Shown here: positions 1-6,338 of the stretch, one piece after another
Numbering within the stretch: position 1 is the stretch's first letter
Layout: each line of letters begins with the position of its first letter
From: Candidatus Cloacimonadota bacterium
GTDB lineage: Bacteria; Cloacimonadota; Cloacimonadia; Cloacimonadales; JAIOQZ01
Length of the DNA: 10,649 nucleotides
Direction of reading: 5' to 3'
Assembly (NCBI GenBank): GCA_021106755.1
Contig: JAIOTM010000012.1
Location: 1 to 10,649, forward strand
Notes under the pieces: model-generated
What the model was told of the DNA's origin: nothing
Seen by the model: the letters and a program-made list of their open reading frames with translations, nothing else
Databases searched by the model: none
Program-made: the position numbers and the translations under genes

Positions 1-1
1 A

Positions 2-78
2 AGAGCTACATTTCATTTTTTGAAGTTAGTTTGGATAATTATTCGTGATTCAAAAATAATTCATCCCAAATTAGCTCT
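2..78. repeat. Imperfect inverted repeat at the left edge
   Basis: AGAGCTA (2-8) is matched by TAGCTCT (72-78), and TTTGGAT-AATTATT (30-43) by AATAATTCATCCCAAA (55-70) with two unpaired bases in the right arm. The left arm carries about 20 extra bases. The sequence is AT-rich and the left edge is cut, so this may be a decayed palindromic element or chance. Confidence 0.3.
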
Positions 79-160
79 GAATTTGTAAATCTATAAATTC
101 AACAAACCCCAACTAAAAAATTGATGGAGTTTGTCAGAAGTCTGGAGTGTAGCCACTGTT

Positions 161-189
161 ATAAACCCCAGCCCAGATTATGCTGTGGG
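161..189 (-). terminator. Possible terminator of the membrane-protein gene
   Basis: On the minus strand, CCC-A-CAGC (189-182) pairs with GCTGGGG (172-166), giving 7 bp with one bulged A and a 9-base loop, followed by TTTAT. It lies 47 bases past the stop codon. The stem is short and the T-run brief. A 9-bp stem at 102-134 (ACAAACCCC with GGAGTTTGT), which becomes fully paired through a G-U pair only in a minus-strand RNA, is a second candidate. Confidence 0.4.
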
Positions 190-236
190 ACTCTGCATCA
201 AAATTATCATAGCTAATCCTGAAAAGGAAACTATCA

Positions 237-2519
237 TTACCATTTTACTTCGCTTATATGGCTTGGTAATCCTTTGTGAATATACTCCGAATACTCAGTT
301 AGCATAATCATATCAACTTTTTTCTTCCATTGTAGCTCTACTATAATAAAAATATTCAATAGAATCGATTTTCTCAACTCATCCTCACTTTTGCCTTCTT
401 TGCACTTATTGAAGATTTCATCTGCTGTGTCATTTAAATATCTTACATTTAAATCTATTACAGAAGTATACAATTCCAAATTGTCACTTTCTTTGTCCAA
501 TTCAAATTTATCGATTTCTGATTTCGATATTGGTCTAGTCGAAAGATATGGCAATTCTGATTTTTTTACAATAAATAATGATGAGCTTACTAAATATGTC
601 CCAGTATATGAGTAGATAGGGATTTTCCGGTATGCTTGCTTTGTTAGGTATTGTACTTTGTGTTGTTCAATATAATAATCTATATTGAACCCAAAAGCGA
701 CAATTATAAAATCATCTGATAATTCCAATTTGTCTACAGCCTCAAACATTTCTAGTGGTTTCAACAGGTAGGTTTTTCGTTTTTTTCTGAAGAACGTATT
801 CGGAAATAGCTTTTCTATTTTCGAAGAAATATGCTCAGCAAAAACGGTGTCATAATTACAATGATGAACTTCAGGATTCTCTGTAAAAGGATCTTTGTTT
901 TGTATTTGAGAAATACCATTTGCATAAAATAAATCAATACCACCCTTATGTTTTTCATGTGTACATATATTTTGCATCTCATTAAATTTGTTTTCAATAA
1001 TTTCTTTGGTCTTTTGCCCTAACAGCTGAACTTTTTGTTTCGATACTGGCAAATTTGTAGCATTAAATTTATATGCCTTATTGAGCTCTGCTTTTAGGGT
1101 ATCAATAAAGTCAATAGGATAAGGTCTTTCATTTTCTTCGCACCATTTTTTAGTAACAAAATTTAGTCCAAGATGCTCCAGCAGTTCATTATTCTCAAGA
1201 TGCTCATCGACTAATTTCCTGAAGTAATCTAGACCTCTAATCCACTCTTGTATATCTCTTTGTTTCTTTGGAAGCTCAGGGGAAACAAATAGATGCCTTA
1301 TATACAAAGAGGGCGTGATTGTAAAATGCCGGATAAACAATATTGCTATATATGTTACAATCCATCTTTTTATCACATCATCAGTATTTAAATCGCCTTG
1401 CTCAGTGAAACGATATTGGGATGAAATAAAAACGAAGTTTCTGTCATTTGAATCAAGAAATTTAAAAAAGAAATAGAAAATATCATTCATTGTCTCTGGA
1501 AACAAAACATAGTTTGGAGGAATACTCATAGAGTGATTGAAAATTCTCTTCATGCAGGAGTATCTATTATGGAAATTTAGTAATCCTCCTAATGCATAAT
1601 GGAATTCTAAGAAACGTTCTCGTGCTAAATTTCTATTATCAACCGTTTCTTTGTTACTTACTTGCAAAGTATCTGAGGCAAAATCCACTTCTTCATGTAT
1701 GGAAGGCAAACTGAAATCAAAGAAATTATGTGCATTTTCCCAATAATTTACGACCATTTCATCCCGTTCATACAAAATAGCCAGCAAAAGATTTCGCCAG
1801 AGCCATGCGTATGTTAGTTCTGAAATTTCGTGGTTTTCATTCTCTCCCAATAACCAAACTCCACCTGCTGTAGATCTCTCTAAATAAAAGGTCCTTTTAT
1901 CATTCAGGGCTACTAATTCTTCAACAGATTTGTGCACAATGCTATAAAACTCATTAGGATATTCTACAGGTCTATTCTGTTGTTCTTCTCTTGTAGAACT
2001 AAATGCACTATAAAAAAATCTTTTAAGGTCACGTGGGATATTTCTCTCCTGCATCTTTATTGATAGCAACAGAATATCAGAAAGAGCTATGAAAACTTCC
2101 ATTTCTTTCCTTTTAGTATATCTTTTCTCTAAGTATCTAATAAGTCTTGTAGATGAGTAATAGATCAGGGCTTTTTCTATATATCCAAAGAAGAATATTA
2201 CCAATATAATTGAACTGATTGCCAGTAAAATGTCTGCTGAATTATTGATAAGAAAATTCAATATATCAATCTGCATCAATGGTGCGAGTAGTATTATCGG
2301 TTCAAGTTGCAATGACCACACTACAATTAGAATCAATGCAATGTATAAGGTCTTGAGAAAACCAATTCTCTCTCGCTCTTTATTAAATAAGTCAACAATC
2401 TGCTCGGAAGAGTATTTATTTTCGAGCCTTGCGATAATCTGTGTCAATATTGGAAGTGCTATACCAAGCAATGAAATTACAACAGTAATGTAAACACCAA
2501 TTTCAATCTTATAGCTCAT
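237..2519 (-). CDS. Unknown membrane protein with large soluble C-terminal domain
   Basis: I do not recognise this protein and give it no function. From the ATG at 2519 it is 760 residues. Three strongly hydrophobic segments lie near residues 5-27, 55-80 and 95-116. They are separated by short polar stretches (for example NKERERIG) and followed by basic residues (KRYTKRKE), then about 630 mostly soluble residues rich in aromatic and charged positions. I see no Walker, HD, nuclease, kinase or protease signature. Cys and His residues occur near 519-554 (CTHEKH, HHCNY), but without a clear metal-site spacing. The open frame extends upstream to a TTG at 2546 directly after a TGA. I chose the ATG because it has a GGTGG about 9 bases upstream, but a good promoter, ribosome site and ATG lie further upstream in the same frame, beyond that TGA (see 2547-2615). 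The gene is visibly more AT-rich (about one third GC in sampled lines) than the hyp genes, which suggests an accessory or acquired gene. Its reality as a coding region is well supported by length; its start is uncertain. Confidence 0.8.
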   Translation of the reverse strand: MSYKIEIGVYITVVISLLGIALPILTQIIARLENKYSSEQIVDLFNKERERIGFLKTLYIALILIVVWSLQLEPIILLAPLMQIDILNFLINNSADILLAISSIILVIFFFGYIEKALIYYSSTRLIRYLEKRYTKRKEMEVFIALSDILLLSIKMQERNIPRDLKRFFYSAFSSTREEQQNRPVEYPNEFYSIVHKSVEELVALNDKRTFYLERSTAGGVWLLGENENHEISELTYAWLWRNLLLAILYERDEMVVNYWENAHNFFDFSLPSIHEEVDFASDTLQVSNKETVDNRNLARERFLEFHYALGGLLNFHNRYSCMKRIFNHSMSIPPNYVLFPETMNDIFYFFFKFLDSNDRNFVFISSQYRFTEQGDLNTDDVIKRWIVTYIAILFIRHFTITPSLYIRHLFVSPELPKKQRDIQEWIRGLDYFRKLVDEHLENNELLEHLGLNFVTKKWCEENERPYPIDFIDTLKAELNKAYKFNATNLPVSKQKVQLLGQKTKEIIENKFNEMQNICTHEKHKGGIDLFYANGISQIQNKDPFTENPEVHHCNYDTVFAEHISSKIEKLFPNTFFRKKRKTYLLKPLEMFEAVDKLELSDDFIIVAFGFNIDYYIEQHKVQYLTKQAYRKIPIYSYTGTYLVSSSLFIVKKSELPYLSTRPISKSEIDKFELDKESDNLELYTSVIDLNVRYLNDTADEIFNKCKEGKSEDELRKSILLNIFIIVELQWKKKVDMIMLTEYSEYIHKGLPSHISEVKW

Positions 2520-2546
2520 ATCATACTGCCACCAATTCTTCAGCAA

Positions 2547-2615
2547 TCATTTCAAAAATGACCCATTTTTTAATCTTGTCTCAATTATTTGATGCGAAAA
2601 CCAACTGTTACTCAT
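2547..2615 (-). CDS. 22-codon ORF in frame with the membrane protein, ended by TGA
   Basis: This short frame starts at an ATG with AAGGA 7 bases upstream and reads MSNSWFSHQ...NGSFLK before a TGA at 2549-2547. The next codon (TTG, 2546) continues in the same frame into the large membrane protein (LKNWWQYDMSYK...). The sequence shows directly that promoter, ribosome site, ATG and reading frame are all aligned with the downstream gene and only the TGA separates them. It may be the true N-terminus of a 790-residue protein broken by a nonsense change, a leader peptide that couples translation, or a recoded stop. TGA also ends hypC at the normal length, and Trp is TGG in the codons I checked here, so a genome-wide TGA reassignment is unlikely. 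I favour a nonsense change or sequencing error, then a leader ORF. Confidence 0.5.
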   Translation of the reverse strand: MSNSWFSHQIIETRLKNGSFLK

Positions 2616-2622
2616 AATAAAA

Positions 2623-2627
2623 TCCTT
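2623..2627 (-). promoter_or_regulatory. Ribosome binding site AAGGA for the ATG at 2615
   Basis: AAGGA on the minus strand lies 7 bases before the ATG at 2615, an ideal distance. It is a better match than anything before the ATG at 2519 or the TTG at 2546. It therefore argues that translation begins at 2615 and meets the TGA at codon 23. Confidence 0.55.
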
Positions 2628-2639
2628 GTATTACAAAGA

Positions 2640-2668
2640 CTTATAATAGAGTAGCACTGAATTGTCCA
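2640..2668 (-). promoter_or_regulatory. Sigma70-like promoter for the membrane-protein gene
   Basis: On the minus strand, TGGACA (2668-2663, 5/6 to the -35 consensus) and TATAAG (2645-2640, 5/6 to the -10 consensus) are separated by exactly 17 bases. The predicted start near 2633 gives a leader of about 18 bases that holds AAGGA and leads to the ATG at 2615. This is the best promoter match I see in the window, and its position supports translation starting at 2615. Confidence 0.6.
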
Positions 2669-2682
2669 GCTTTTTTTCTCCG

Positions 2683-2760
2683 AAATCAATACTTTTTTGT
2701 GTTTTGCAAAGCCTTCTCACTGCTTTTCATGTTAATTGTGAAAATCAATTGCTTTTTTGT
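2683..2760. repeat. 17-bp direct repeat upstream of the promoter
   Basis: AAATCAAT followed by CTTTTTTGT occurs at 2683-2700 with one base between the halves and at 2742-2760 with two. The copies start 59 bp apart. Both lie upstream of the -35 element of the membrane-protein gene, where paired regulator sites or A-tract UP elements would sit. The low complexity of the sequence means chance is possible. Confidence 0.35.
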
Positions 2761-2853
2761 CTATTGTTTTTTATTTCTTATTGTAAGAAACTCAGGCAAT
2801 GTTTCTTGTAGCTTCTTTCTGGTGGTTAAAATTGTGTTGGGAAAGATGGGGAT

Positions 2854-2978
2854 TGTCTGAATCATGATTTAAGATATTTGGGATATGGAAGATATTTAAG
2901 AAAAGAAAGATACTGCTAATCTCTGCTCTTTCTTAATTTCCCCAATATCTTAAATATCCCAACATCATGATTCTGACA
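2854..2978. repeat. Imperfect inverted repeat with 9-bp internal periodicity
   Basis: The ends TGTCTGAATCATGAT (2854-2868) and, on the other strand, TGTCAGAATCATGAT (2978-2964) match at 14 of 15 bases. Inside, each arm is built of 9-bp units of the form RRGATATTT: AAGATATTT, GGGATATGG, AAGATATTT on the left; GGGATATTT, AAGATATTG on the right, read inward. The arms then continue into TTAAGAAA-type purine runs that also pair (about 2896-2911 with 2922-2936), leaving a small loop. The plus-strand frame through the units is stopped by TGA just upstream, so it does not look coding. This has the form of a dispersed palindromic intergenic repeat; no transposase is linked to it here. Confidence 0.55.
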
Positions 2979-3005
2979 AAACGCCCCACAACCGCAGGGC
3001 GTTTT
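2978..3005 (-). terminator. Intrinsic terminator of the hyp operon
   Basis: AAAACGCCC (2978-2986) pairs perfectly with GGGCGTTTT (2997-3005) around a 10-base loop. On the minus strand the stem ends in a TTTT run, 16 bases past the hypB stop codon. A T-run on the plus strand also makes it potentially bidirectional. Its outer base coincides with the edge of the inverted repeat at 2854-2978. Confidence 0.8.
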
Positions 3006-3021
3006 TATGATTCTCTAACTC

Positions 3022-3678
3022 TTACCGTTTATTCTTCCTAAGGAAATCAATCCAGTTGTCAAAACCTTCGCCGGTTTTGGCGGATAGCTCAATAATCTTC
3101 ATATCGGGATTAACTTTATGGATGTTGCTACGTAGCAGGTCCATGTCAATATCGAGATGCGGGATTAAGTCTGTTTTGGTAATAACACACAGCTTCGAAA
3201 CCCGGAACGCCAGAGGGTATTTCAGCGGTTTGTCTTCGCCTTCGGTTGTGCTTATTAACAGAACGTTTGTGTGCGCGCCAACATCAAATTCGGCTGGACA
3301 TACCAGATTGCCGATGTTTTCGACAAAGAGGTAGTCAATGCCGGTCAGGTCAATTTCCTGCAGTGCCGCTTTCACCCATGACGATTCAAGGTGGCAATCG
3401 CCGCCAAAGGGACCTGTGTTTATCTGATACGCTTTAATGCCGGCTTTCGCTACTCTTTCGGCATCGAGTGTTGTTTGAATATCACCTTCGATAACGGCAA
3501 GGTTACCACTCATTTTCGGTGCTGTGTTTTCTAAGAGAGTTGTTTTCCCTGAACCGGGAGAACTCATCAGGTTCATATAAAAAACTCCCTTGTCGGCAAG
3601 GTCTTTTCTTAGTTCTTCGGCAATCGCTTCGTTAACCCGCAAAATTTTCTGCATTACTTTTACTTCATTCTTTTCCAT
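3022..3678 (-). CDS. hypB: Hydrogenase nickel incorporation GTPase HypB
   Basis: HypB is the cytoplasmic GTPase that works with HypA to insert nickel into the large subunit of [NiFe]-hydrogenase. The 218-residue protein has the P-loop SSPGSGKTT (39-47), the GDIQTT segment (65-70), the metal-site motif GDCH with Cys95 and His96, Cys127 in ENIGNLVCPAEFDVGAH, and the nucleotide-specificity motif TKTD (167-170). The N-terminal CxxCGC high-affinity nickel site and the His-rich stretch known from E. coli-type and rhizobial HypB are absent, so this is the minimal GTPase form with only the metal site of the G domain. The start is well fixed: AGGAGG (3690-3685) lies 6 bases before the ATG. The gene overlaps the end of hypA by 14 bp and is last in the operon, followed by a terminator. 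Confidence 0.97.
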   Translation of the reverse strand: MEKNEVKVMQKILRVNEAIAEELRKDLADKGVFYMNLMSSPGSGKTTLLENTAPKMSGNLAVIEGDIQTTLDAERVAKAGIKAYQINTGPFGGDCHLESSWVKAALQEIDLTGIDYLFVENIGNLVCPAEFDVGAHTNVLLISTTEGEDKPLKYPLAFRVSKLCVITKTDLIPHLDIDMDLLRSNIHKVNPDMKIIELSAKTGEGFDNWIDFLRKNKR

Positions 3679-4036
3679 CTGGTTCCTCCTTATAAAATAT
3701 CAGGCTTTCAATATACAGTTCTTCACCCTGCACCACCTCTGTGCTGAATGACTCGCACTTTGGACACATAAATATCGGGTAGGTTTCAAGGATACTTTCG
3801 GTATTGCAATCTTTACAGAATATGAGAAGTTCTTGTTCGGTATATACTAACTTTGCGTTACTGAGCAAATGGAAGTCCTCTTTCATCATATCGAAATAGG
3901 TTTCTAACACCGAAGGCACAATCTGGTGCATCTTTCCTACAACAATCAATACTTTCTCAACGGGCTTGCTACCGTTTTCGACTGCAACATTATGAGCCGC
4001 GTTAACAAGTGCCTGAGCAATTGCACCTTCGTGCAT
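3665..4036 (-). CDS. hypA: Hydrogenase maturation nickel metallochaperone HypA
   Basis: HypA is a small zinc protein that binds nickel through its N-terminal Met-His and delivers it, with HypB, to the hydrogenase large subunit. The protein is 123 residues, within the usual range. It begins MHEGAIAQAL, which gives the essential His2 and Glu3. The structural zinc site is two CxxC pairs, Cys74-Cys77 and Cys91-Cys94 (CKDC, CPKC). The frame can be opened two codons earlier at a TTG (4042), but that would bury the nickel-binding N-terminus. The ATG at 4036 also has AAGGGG 8 bases upstream, so I take it as the start. It follows hypE by 12 bases and overlaps hypB by 14 bp. Confidence 0.95.
   Translation of the reverse strand: MHEGAIAQALVNAAHNVAVENGSKPVEKVLIVVGKMHQIVPSVLETYFDMMKEDFHLLSNAKLVYTEQELLIFCKDCNTESILETYPIFMCPKCESFSTEVVQGEELYIESLIFYKEEPDGKE
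3685..3690 (-). promoter_or_regulatory. Ribosome binding site of hypB (AGGAGG)
   Basis: A perfect AGGAGG lies 6 bases before the hypB ATG, inside the end of hypA. It fixes the hypB start and shows that this organism uses Shine-Dalgarno initiation. That argues against typical Bacteroidota, where such sites are often absent. Confidence 0.8.
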
Positions 4037-4048
4037 CTGCAAATCCCC

Positions 4049-5032
4049 TTAGCAAATCCTTGGCAACGGATCAGATTCCGGCATAAAGAGGCGACGCAGA
4101 CTTCCAATAGATGTCCGCAGATAAACGCCCTGTACTTCATCCGTTACCCGTCCGATAACCACGCTGTTTCTGCCTGTATCTGTTTGTCGCATCGCGTTAA
4201 CAACTGGCTTGGTGTTACCATTAACAACTGCCACGAGTTTCCCTTCGTTGGCGAGATAAAGTGGGTCTAAGCCAAGCAACCCACAAACAGCTTTTGTAGT
4301 TGATGTAACAGGAAGCTTTTCTTCATCTATAATAATGCCAAGCTTCGCATCTTCTGAAAGCTCGTTAAGAACCGTTACCACTCCTCCACGGGTAGCGTCC
4401 CGCATAAAGCGGACATGCCCTGTAGCTATGAGAGCGGCAGTAAGATTCTGAAGAGAAGCACAATCGGATTCCGGGGCTGGCTCTAATTCCATTTCCTCAC
4501 GGGCATTGATAATTGCAACTGCGTGATCGCCAATAGTGCCGTTTACAAGAATGCTGTCTCCTTTGCAAACAAGGTGCGAACCAGTCTCAACACCTTCGGG
4601 AAGATAACCAACACCAGTGGTAACGATGTATAAACCATCGGCTTGCCCCCGCTCCACAACTTTTGTGTCGCCGGCAATTATTTTAACTCCCGCCTTAGTA
4701 GCTTCCTTTTGCATAGAGTCTGCTATGCGTTCAAGGTCTGCAATCGGGAATCCTTCTTCGATAATCAGTGCCGCCGTAATAAATTCCGGCACGGCTCCAC
4801 AAACAGCTATGTCGTTAACAGTTCCGCTTATAGAAAGCTTTCCAATATCTCCGCCCGGGAAAAAAAGTGGTTTAATAACATGAGCGTCGGTGGAGATAAC
4901 AGCGCGTCCGCGTAGTGCGGCAGAATCGTCCAATGTTGGCATTTGAAAGCGACTACGAAAAACACTGTCGATAAGTCTGCGGGTCAGGGCACAACCGCTA
5001 CCGTGACCAAGTGTTATAATATTATTGTTCAT
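4049..5032 (-). CDS. hypE: Hydrogenase maturation protein HypE (carbamoyl dehydratase)
   Basis: HypE accepts a carbamoyl group from HypF on its C-terminal cysteine and dehydrates it with ATP to a thiocyanate, the source of the CN ligands of the [NiFe] site. The 327-residue protein belongs to the PurM/AIR-synthase-like ATP-binding family. It shows GHGSG near the N-terminus (9-13), STDAHVIKP (47-55), the glycine-rich FPGGDIGKL (58-66), SGTVNDIAVCGA (69-80), AGDTKVVERG (120-129) and MRDATRGGV (210-218). It ends exactly in PRIC, the hallmark C-terminus whose Cys327 carries the modification. The frame stays open to 5206 (385 codons), but that extension runs through hypD out of frame. The ATG at 5032 gives the family N-terminus MNNNIITLGHG. 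The gene overlaps the end of hypD by 11 bp, with no strong ribosome site, suggesting coupled translation. One small departure: GHGSGCALT where GHGSGGxL is usual. Confidence 0.96.
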   Translation of the reverse strand: MNNNIITLGHGSGCALTRRLIDSVFRSRFQMPTLDDSAALRGRAVISTDAHVIKPLFFPGGDIGKLSISGTVNDIAVCGAVPEFITAALIIEEGFPIADLERIADSMQKEATKAGVKIIAGDTKVVERGQADGLYIVTTGVGYLPEGVETGSHLVCKGDSILVNGTIGDHAVAIINAREEMELEPAPESDCASLQNLTAALIATGHVRFMRDATRGGVVTVLNELSEDAKLGIIIDEEKLPVTSTTKAVCGLLGLDPLYLANEGKLVAVVNGNTKPVVNAMRQTDTGRNSVVIGRVTDEVQGVYLRTSIGSLRRLFMPESDPLPRIC

Positions 5033-6077
5033 ATTTATAGTAAGCGGCACAGCTTCCTTCGGAAGAAACCATGCAGGGACCAATCGGATTCGCGGGTGTA
5101 CAAACTGTATTGAATAACGGGCATTTAGGCGGAGTAATCTTCCCTTGAAGCACATCGCCACAACGACATCCCTGTTTTTCCTCGCAATCGGTAATTTCCA
5201 GCCCATATTTTACAAGTGCGTCATACTGACTGTATTCCTTCCGAATTGATAAACCGGAGTCGGGAATTTCGCCAAGTCCACGCCAGACAGCATCGGAAGG
5301 CTCAAGCACTTCGTTCATTATCTTCTGAGCGGCAATGTTTCCTTTATTACTAACTACCCGCTTATAGGAGTTGAGGACTTCGGGTTTGCCTTGTTCTGCC
5401 ATCATGCAAAGCGAATGAATCGCGGTGAGAATATCAACTGGCTCAAAACCAGTAACAACTCCCCCAACCTGATAGTCGCGGGGTAGAAAATCGTAAGCCT
5501 GCCTGCCAATTACAACGCTGACATGTCCCGGTAATAGAAATCCGTTGAGATGGACATCATGGGCGTTAAGAAGAGTCTTTAATGCTTGCGGAATTGTCTT
5601 GAAGGCTGGTAACACCGAGAAGTTTTTGTTACCTGTCTCAGCCGCTTTTTTAATTGTCAAAGCGATTCCCGGCACAGTTGTCTCAAATCCGATTCCCGCT
5701 AATACAACATCTTTTCGTTTCGCAAGCTTGAGAGCTTCCATAGGTGAATAGACAATTTTAACTACGAGACCAGAAGCACGGGCTTTTTCAAGCGTTCCTT
5801 TTGTACCGGGTACTCTGAGTAAATCTCCAAAGGTACAGATAGTCACGCCTTTCAACTTCATTAACTCATCAATAAAAGATACTGGTGTAACACATACCGG
5901 ACAACCAGGTCCCGAAATCAGCGAAATAGTGTCCGGCAACAGGCGGCGAATACCCCATTTGCCTATAGCCATTGTGTGAGTGCCACATACTTCCATAATG
6001 TGCATGGGAGTACGGCTTTTTTGAAGCTTGGCGGTAATTTTACCGATTAGCTCAGGATTCCGAAATTGGTTCCACAT
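5022..6077 (-). CDS. hypD: Hydrogenase maturation protein HypD (iron-sulfur scaffold)
   Basis: HypD is the [4Fe-4S] protein that, with HypC, holds the iron while it receives two CN ligands and one CO. The 351-residue protein has all main signatures: MEVCGTHT (28-35, Cys31), SGPGCPVC (55-62, the CxxC redox pair 59/62), FGDLLRVPG (83-91), GFETTVPG (130-137), LLPGHVSVV (181-189) and TGFEPVDI (209-216). The C-terminal cysteine cluster for the iron-sulfur centre is present (Cys319, Cys326, Cys335 and Cys343, with a nearby CRC at 304-306). The start lies within hypC (26-bp overlap) and lacks a strong ribosome site, so its translation is probably coupled to hypC. Length and motifs are normal and nothing is missing. 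Confidence 0.97.
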   Translation of the reverse strand: MWNQFRNPELIGKITAKLQKSRTPMHIMEVCGTHTMAIGKWGIRRLLPDTISLISGPGCPVCVTPVSFIDELMKLKGVTICTFGDLLRVPGTKGTLEKARASGLVVKIVYSPMEALKLAKRKDVVLAGIGFETTVPGIALTIKKAAETGNKNFSVLPAFKTIPQALKTLLNAHDVHLNGFLLPGHVSVVIGRQAYDFLPRDYQVGGVVTGFEPVDILTAIHSLCMMAEQGKPEVLNSYKRVVSNKGNIAAQKIMNEVLEPSDAVWRGLGEIPDSGLSIRKEYSQYDALVKYGLEITDCEEKQGCRCGDVLQGKITPPKCPLFNTVCTPANPIGPCMVSSEGSCAAYYKYEQ

Positions 6078-6288
6078 GATAGGCTTCGTCCAGTGCTTGT
6101 ATTGTTAATTGTGCTTCTTCATCCGAGATAATTTCCATAGCGAATCCTGTATGCACCAGAATCCAGTCACCTTTTTTTATTTCGTCCATTACAAAGGTGA
6201 GACCGACTTCTTTGCGTACTCCCCCGAAATCAGCGAGACCTTTGTCACCGTTAATTCTGATAAGTTTGCCTGGTATAGCGAGACACAT
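6052..6288 (-). CDS. hypC: Hydrogenase maturation chaperone HypC
   Basis: HypC binds iron and CO2 or CO together with HypD and then escorts the Fe(CN)2CO unit to the hydrogenase large-subunit precursor. The 78-residue protein starts MCLAIPGK, and the Cys directly after the removed Met is the functional residue. The rest is the small OB-like beta barrel of the HypC/HybG family (ADFGGVRKEVGL, GDWILVHTGFAMEII). AAAAGAGG ends 9 bases before the ATG. It is 50 bases downstream of hypF and overlaps hypD by 26 bp. Its TGA stop gives a normal family length, which shows that TGA is read as stop in this genome. Confidence 0.97.
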   Translation of the reverse strand: MCLAIPGKLIRINGDKGLADFGGVRKEVGLTFVMDEIKKGDWILVHTGFAMEIISDEEAQLTIQALDEAYHVEPISES

Positions 6289-6338
6289 TTTATTTAACCT
6301 CTTTTCTCTTCAATCAATCGATATTTCCTGTGAATAAA

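Larger units (their letters stand above)
1..236. other. Intergenic sequence downstream of the membrane-protein gene
   Basis: There is no credible coding frame. It contains a terminator-like hairpin (166-189), a second stem (102-134) and an imperfect inverted repeat at the window edge (2-78). All are listed separately. Confidence 0.6.
2616..3021. other. 406-bp intergenic region between hypB and the membrane-protein gene
   Basis: There is no credible gene here on either strand. From right to left it holds the hyp operon terminator (2978-3005), a 125-bp imperfect inverted repeat (2854-2978), an AT-rich stretch with a 17-bp direct repeat (2683-2700 and 2742-2760), and the promoter and ribosome site of the membrane-protein gene (2623-2668). 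For 2761-2853 I see only AT-rich sequence without a clear signal. Confidence 0.7.

Noticed and set aside
815..997. Small plus- and minus-strand frames overlapping the membrane gene, hyp genes and alr
   Set aside because: They lie inside long, well-supported genes in other frames, have no family signature, and look like shadows.
2547..2549. Reassigned genetic code with TGA read as Trp or Gly
   Set aside because: hypC ends in TGA at exactly the normal family length, and Trp is encoded by TGG in the codons I checked here, so a genome-wide reassignment is unlikely. Local recoding remains open.
2854..2910. Repeat-encoded peptide (K-I-F / G-I-W units) on the plus strand
   Set aside because: The frame is stopped by TGA immediately upstream, has no start or ribosome site, and ends soon after the units.
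2854..2978. CRISPR-like array of 9-bp units
   Set aside because: Units are far too short and contiguous, with no spacers and no cas genes. The arrangement is a palindrome with internal periodicity.
4037..4042. TTG start for HypA two codons upstream
   Set aside because: It would add Met-Gln before the essential Met-His and sits only about 2 bases from the AAGGGG site. The ATG at 4036 fits both the ribosome site and the nickel-binding N-terminus.
5033..5206. An extra 58 codons at the N-terminus of HypE from an open frame starting at 5206
   Set aside because: The extension lies wholly inside hypD in another frame and looks nothing like HypE. The family N-terminus begins at the ATG at 5032.
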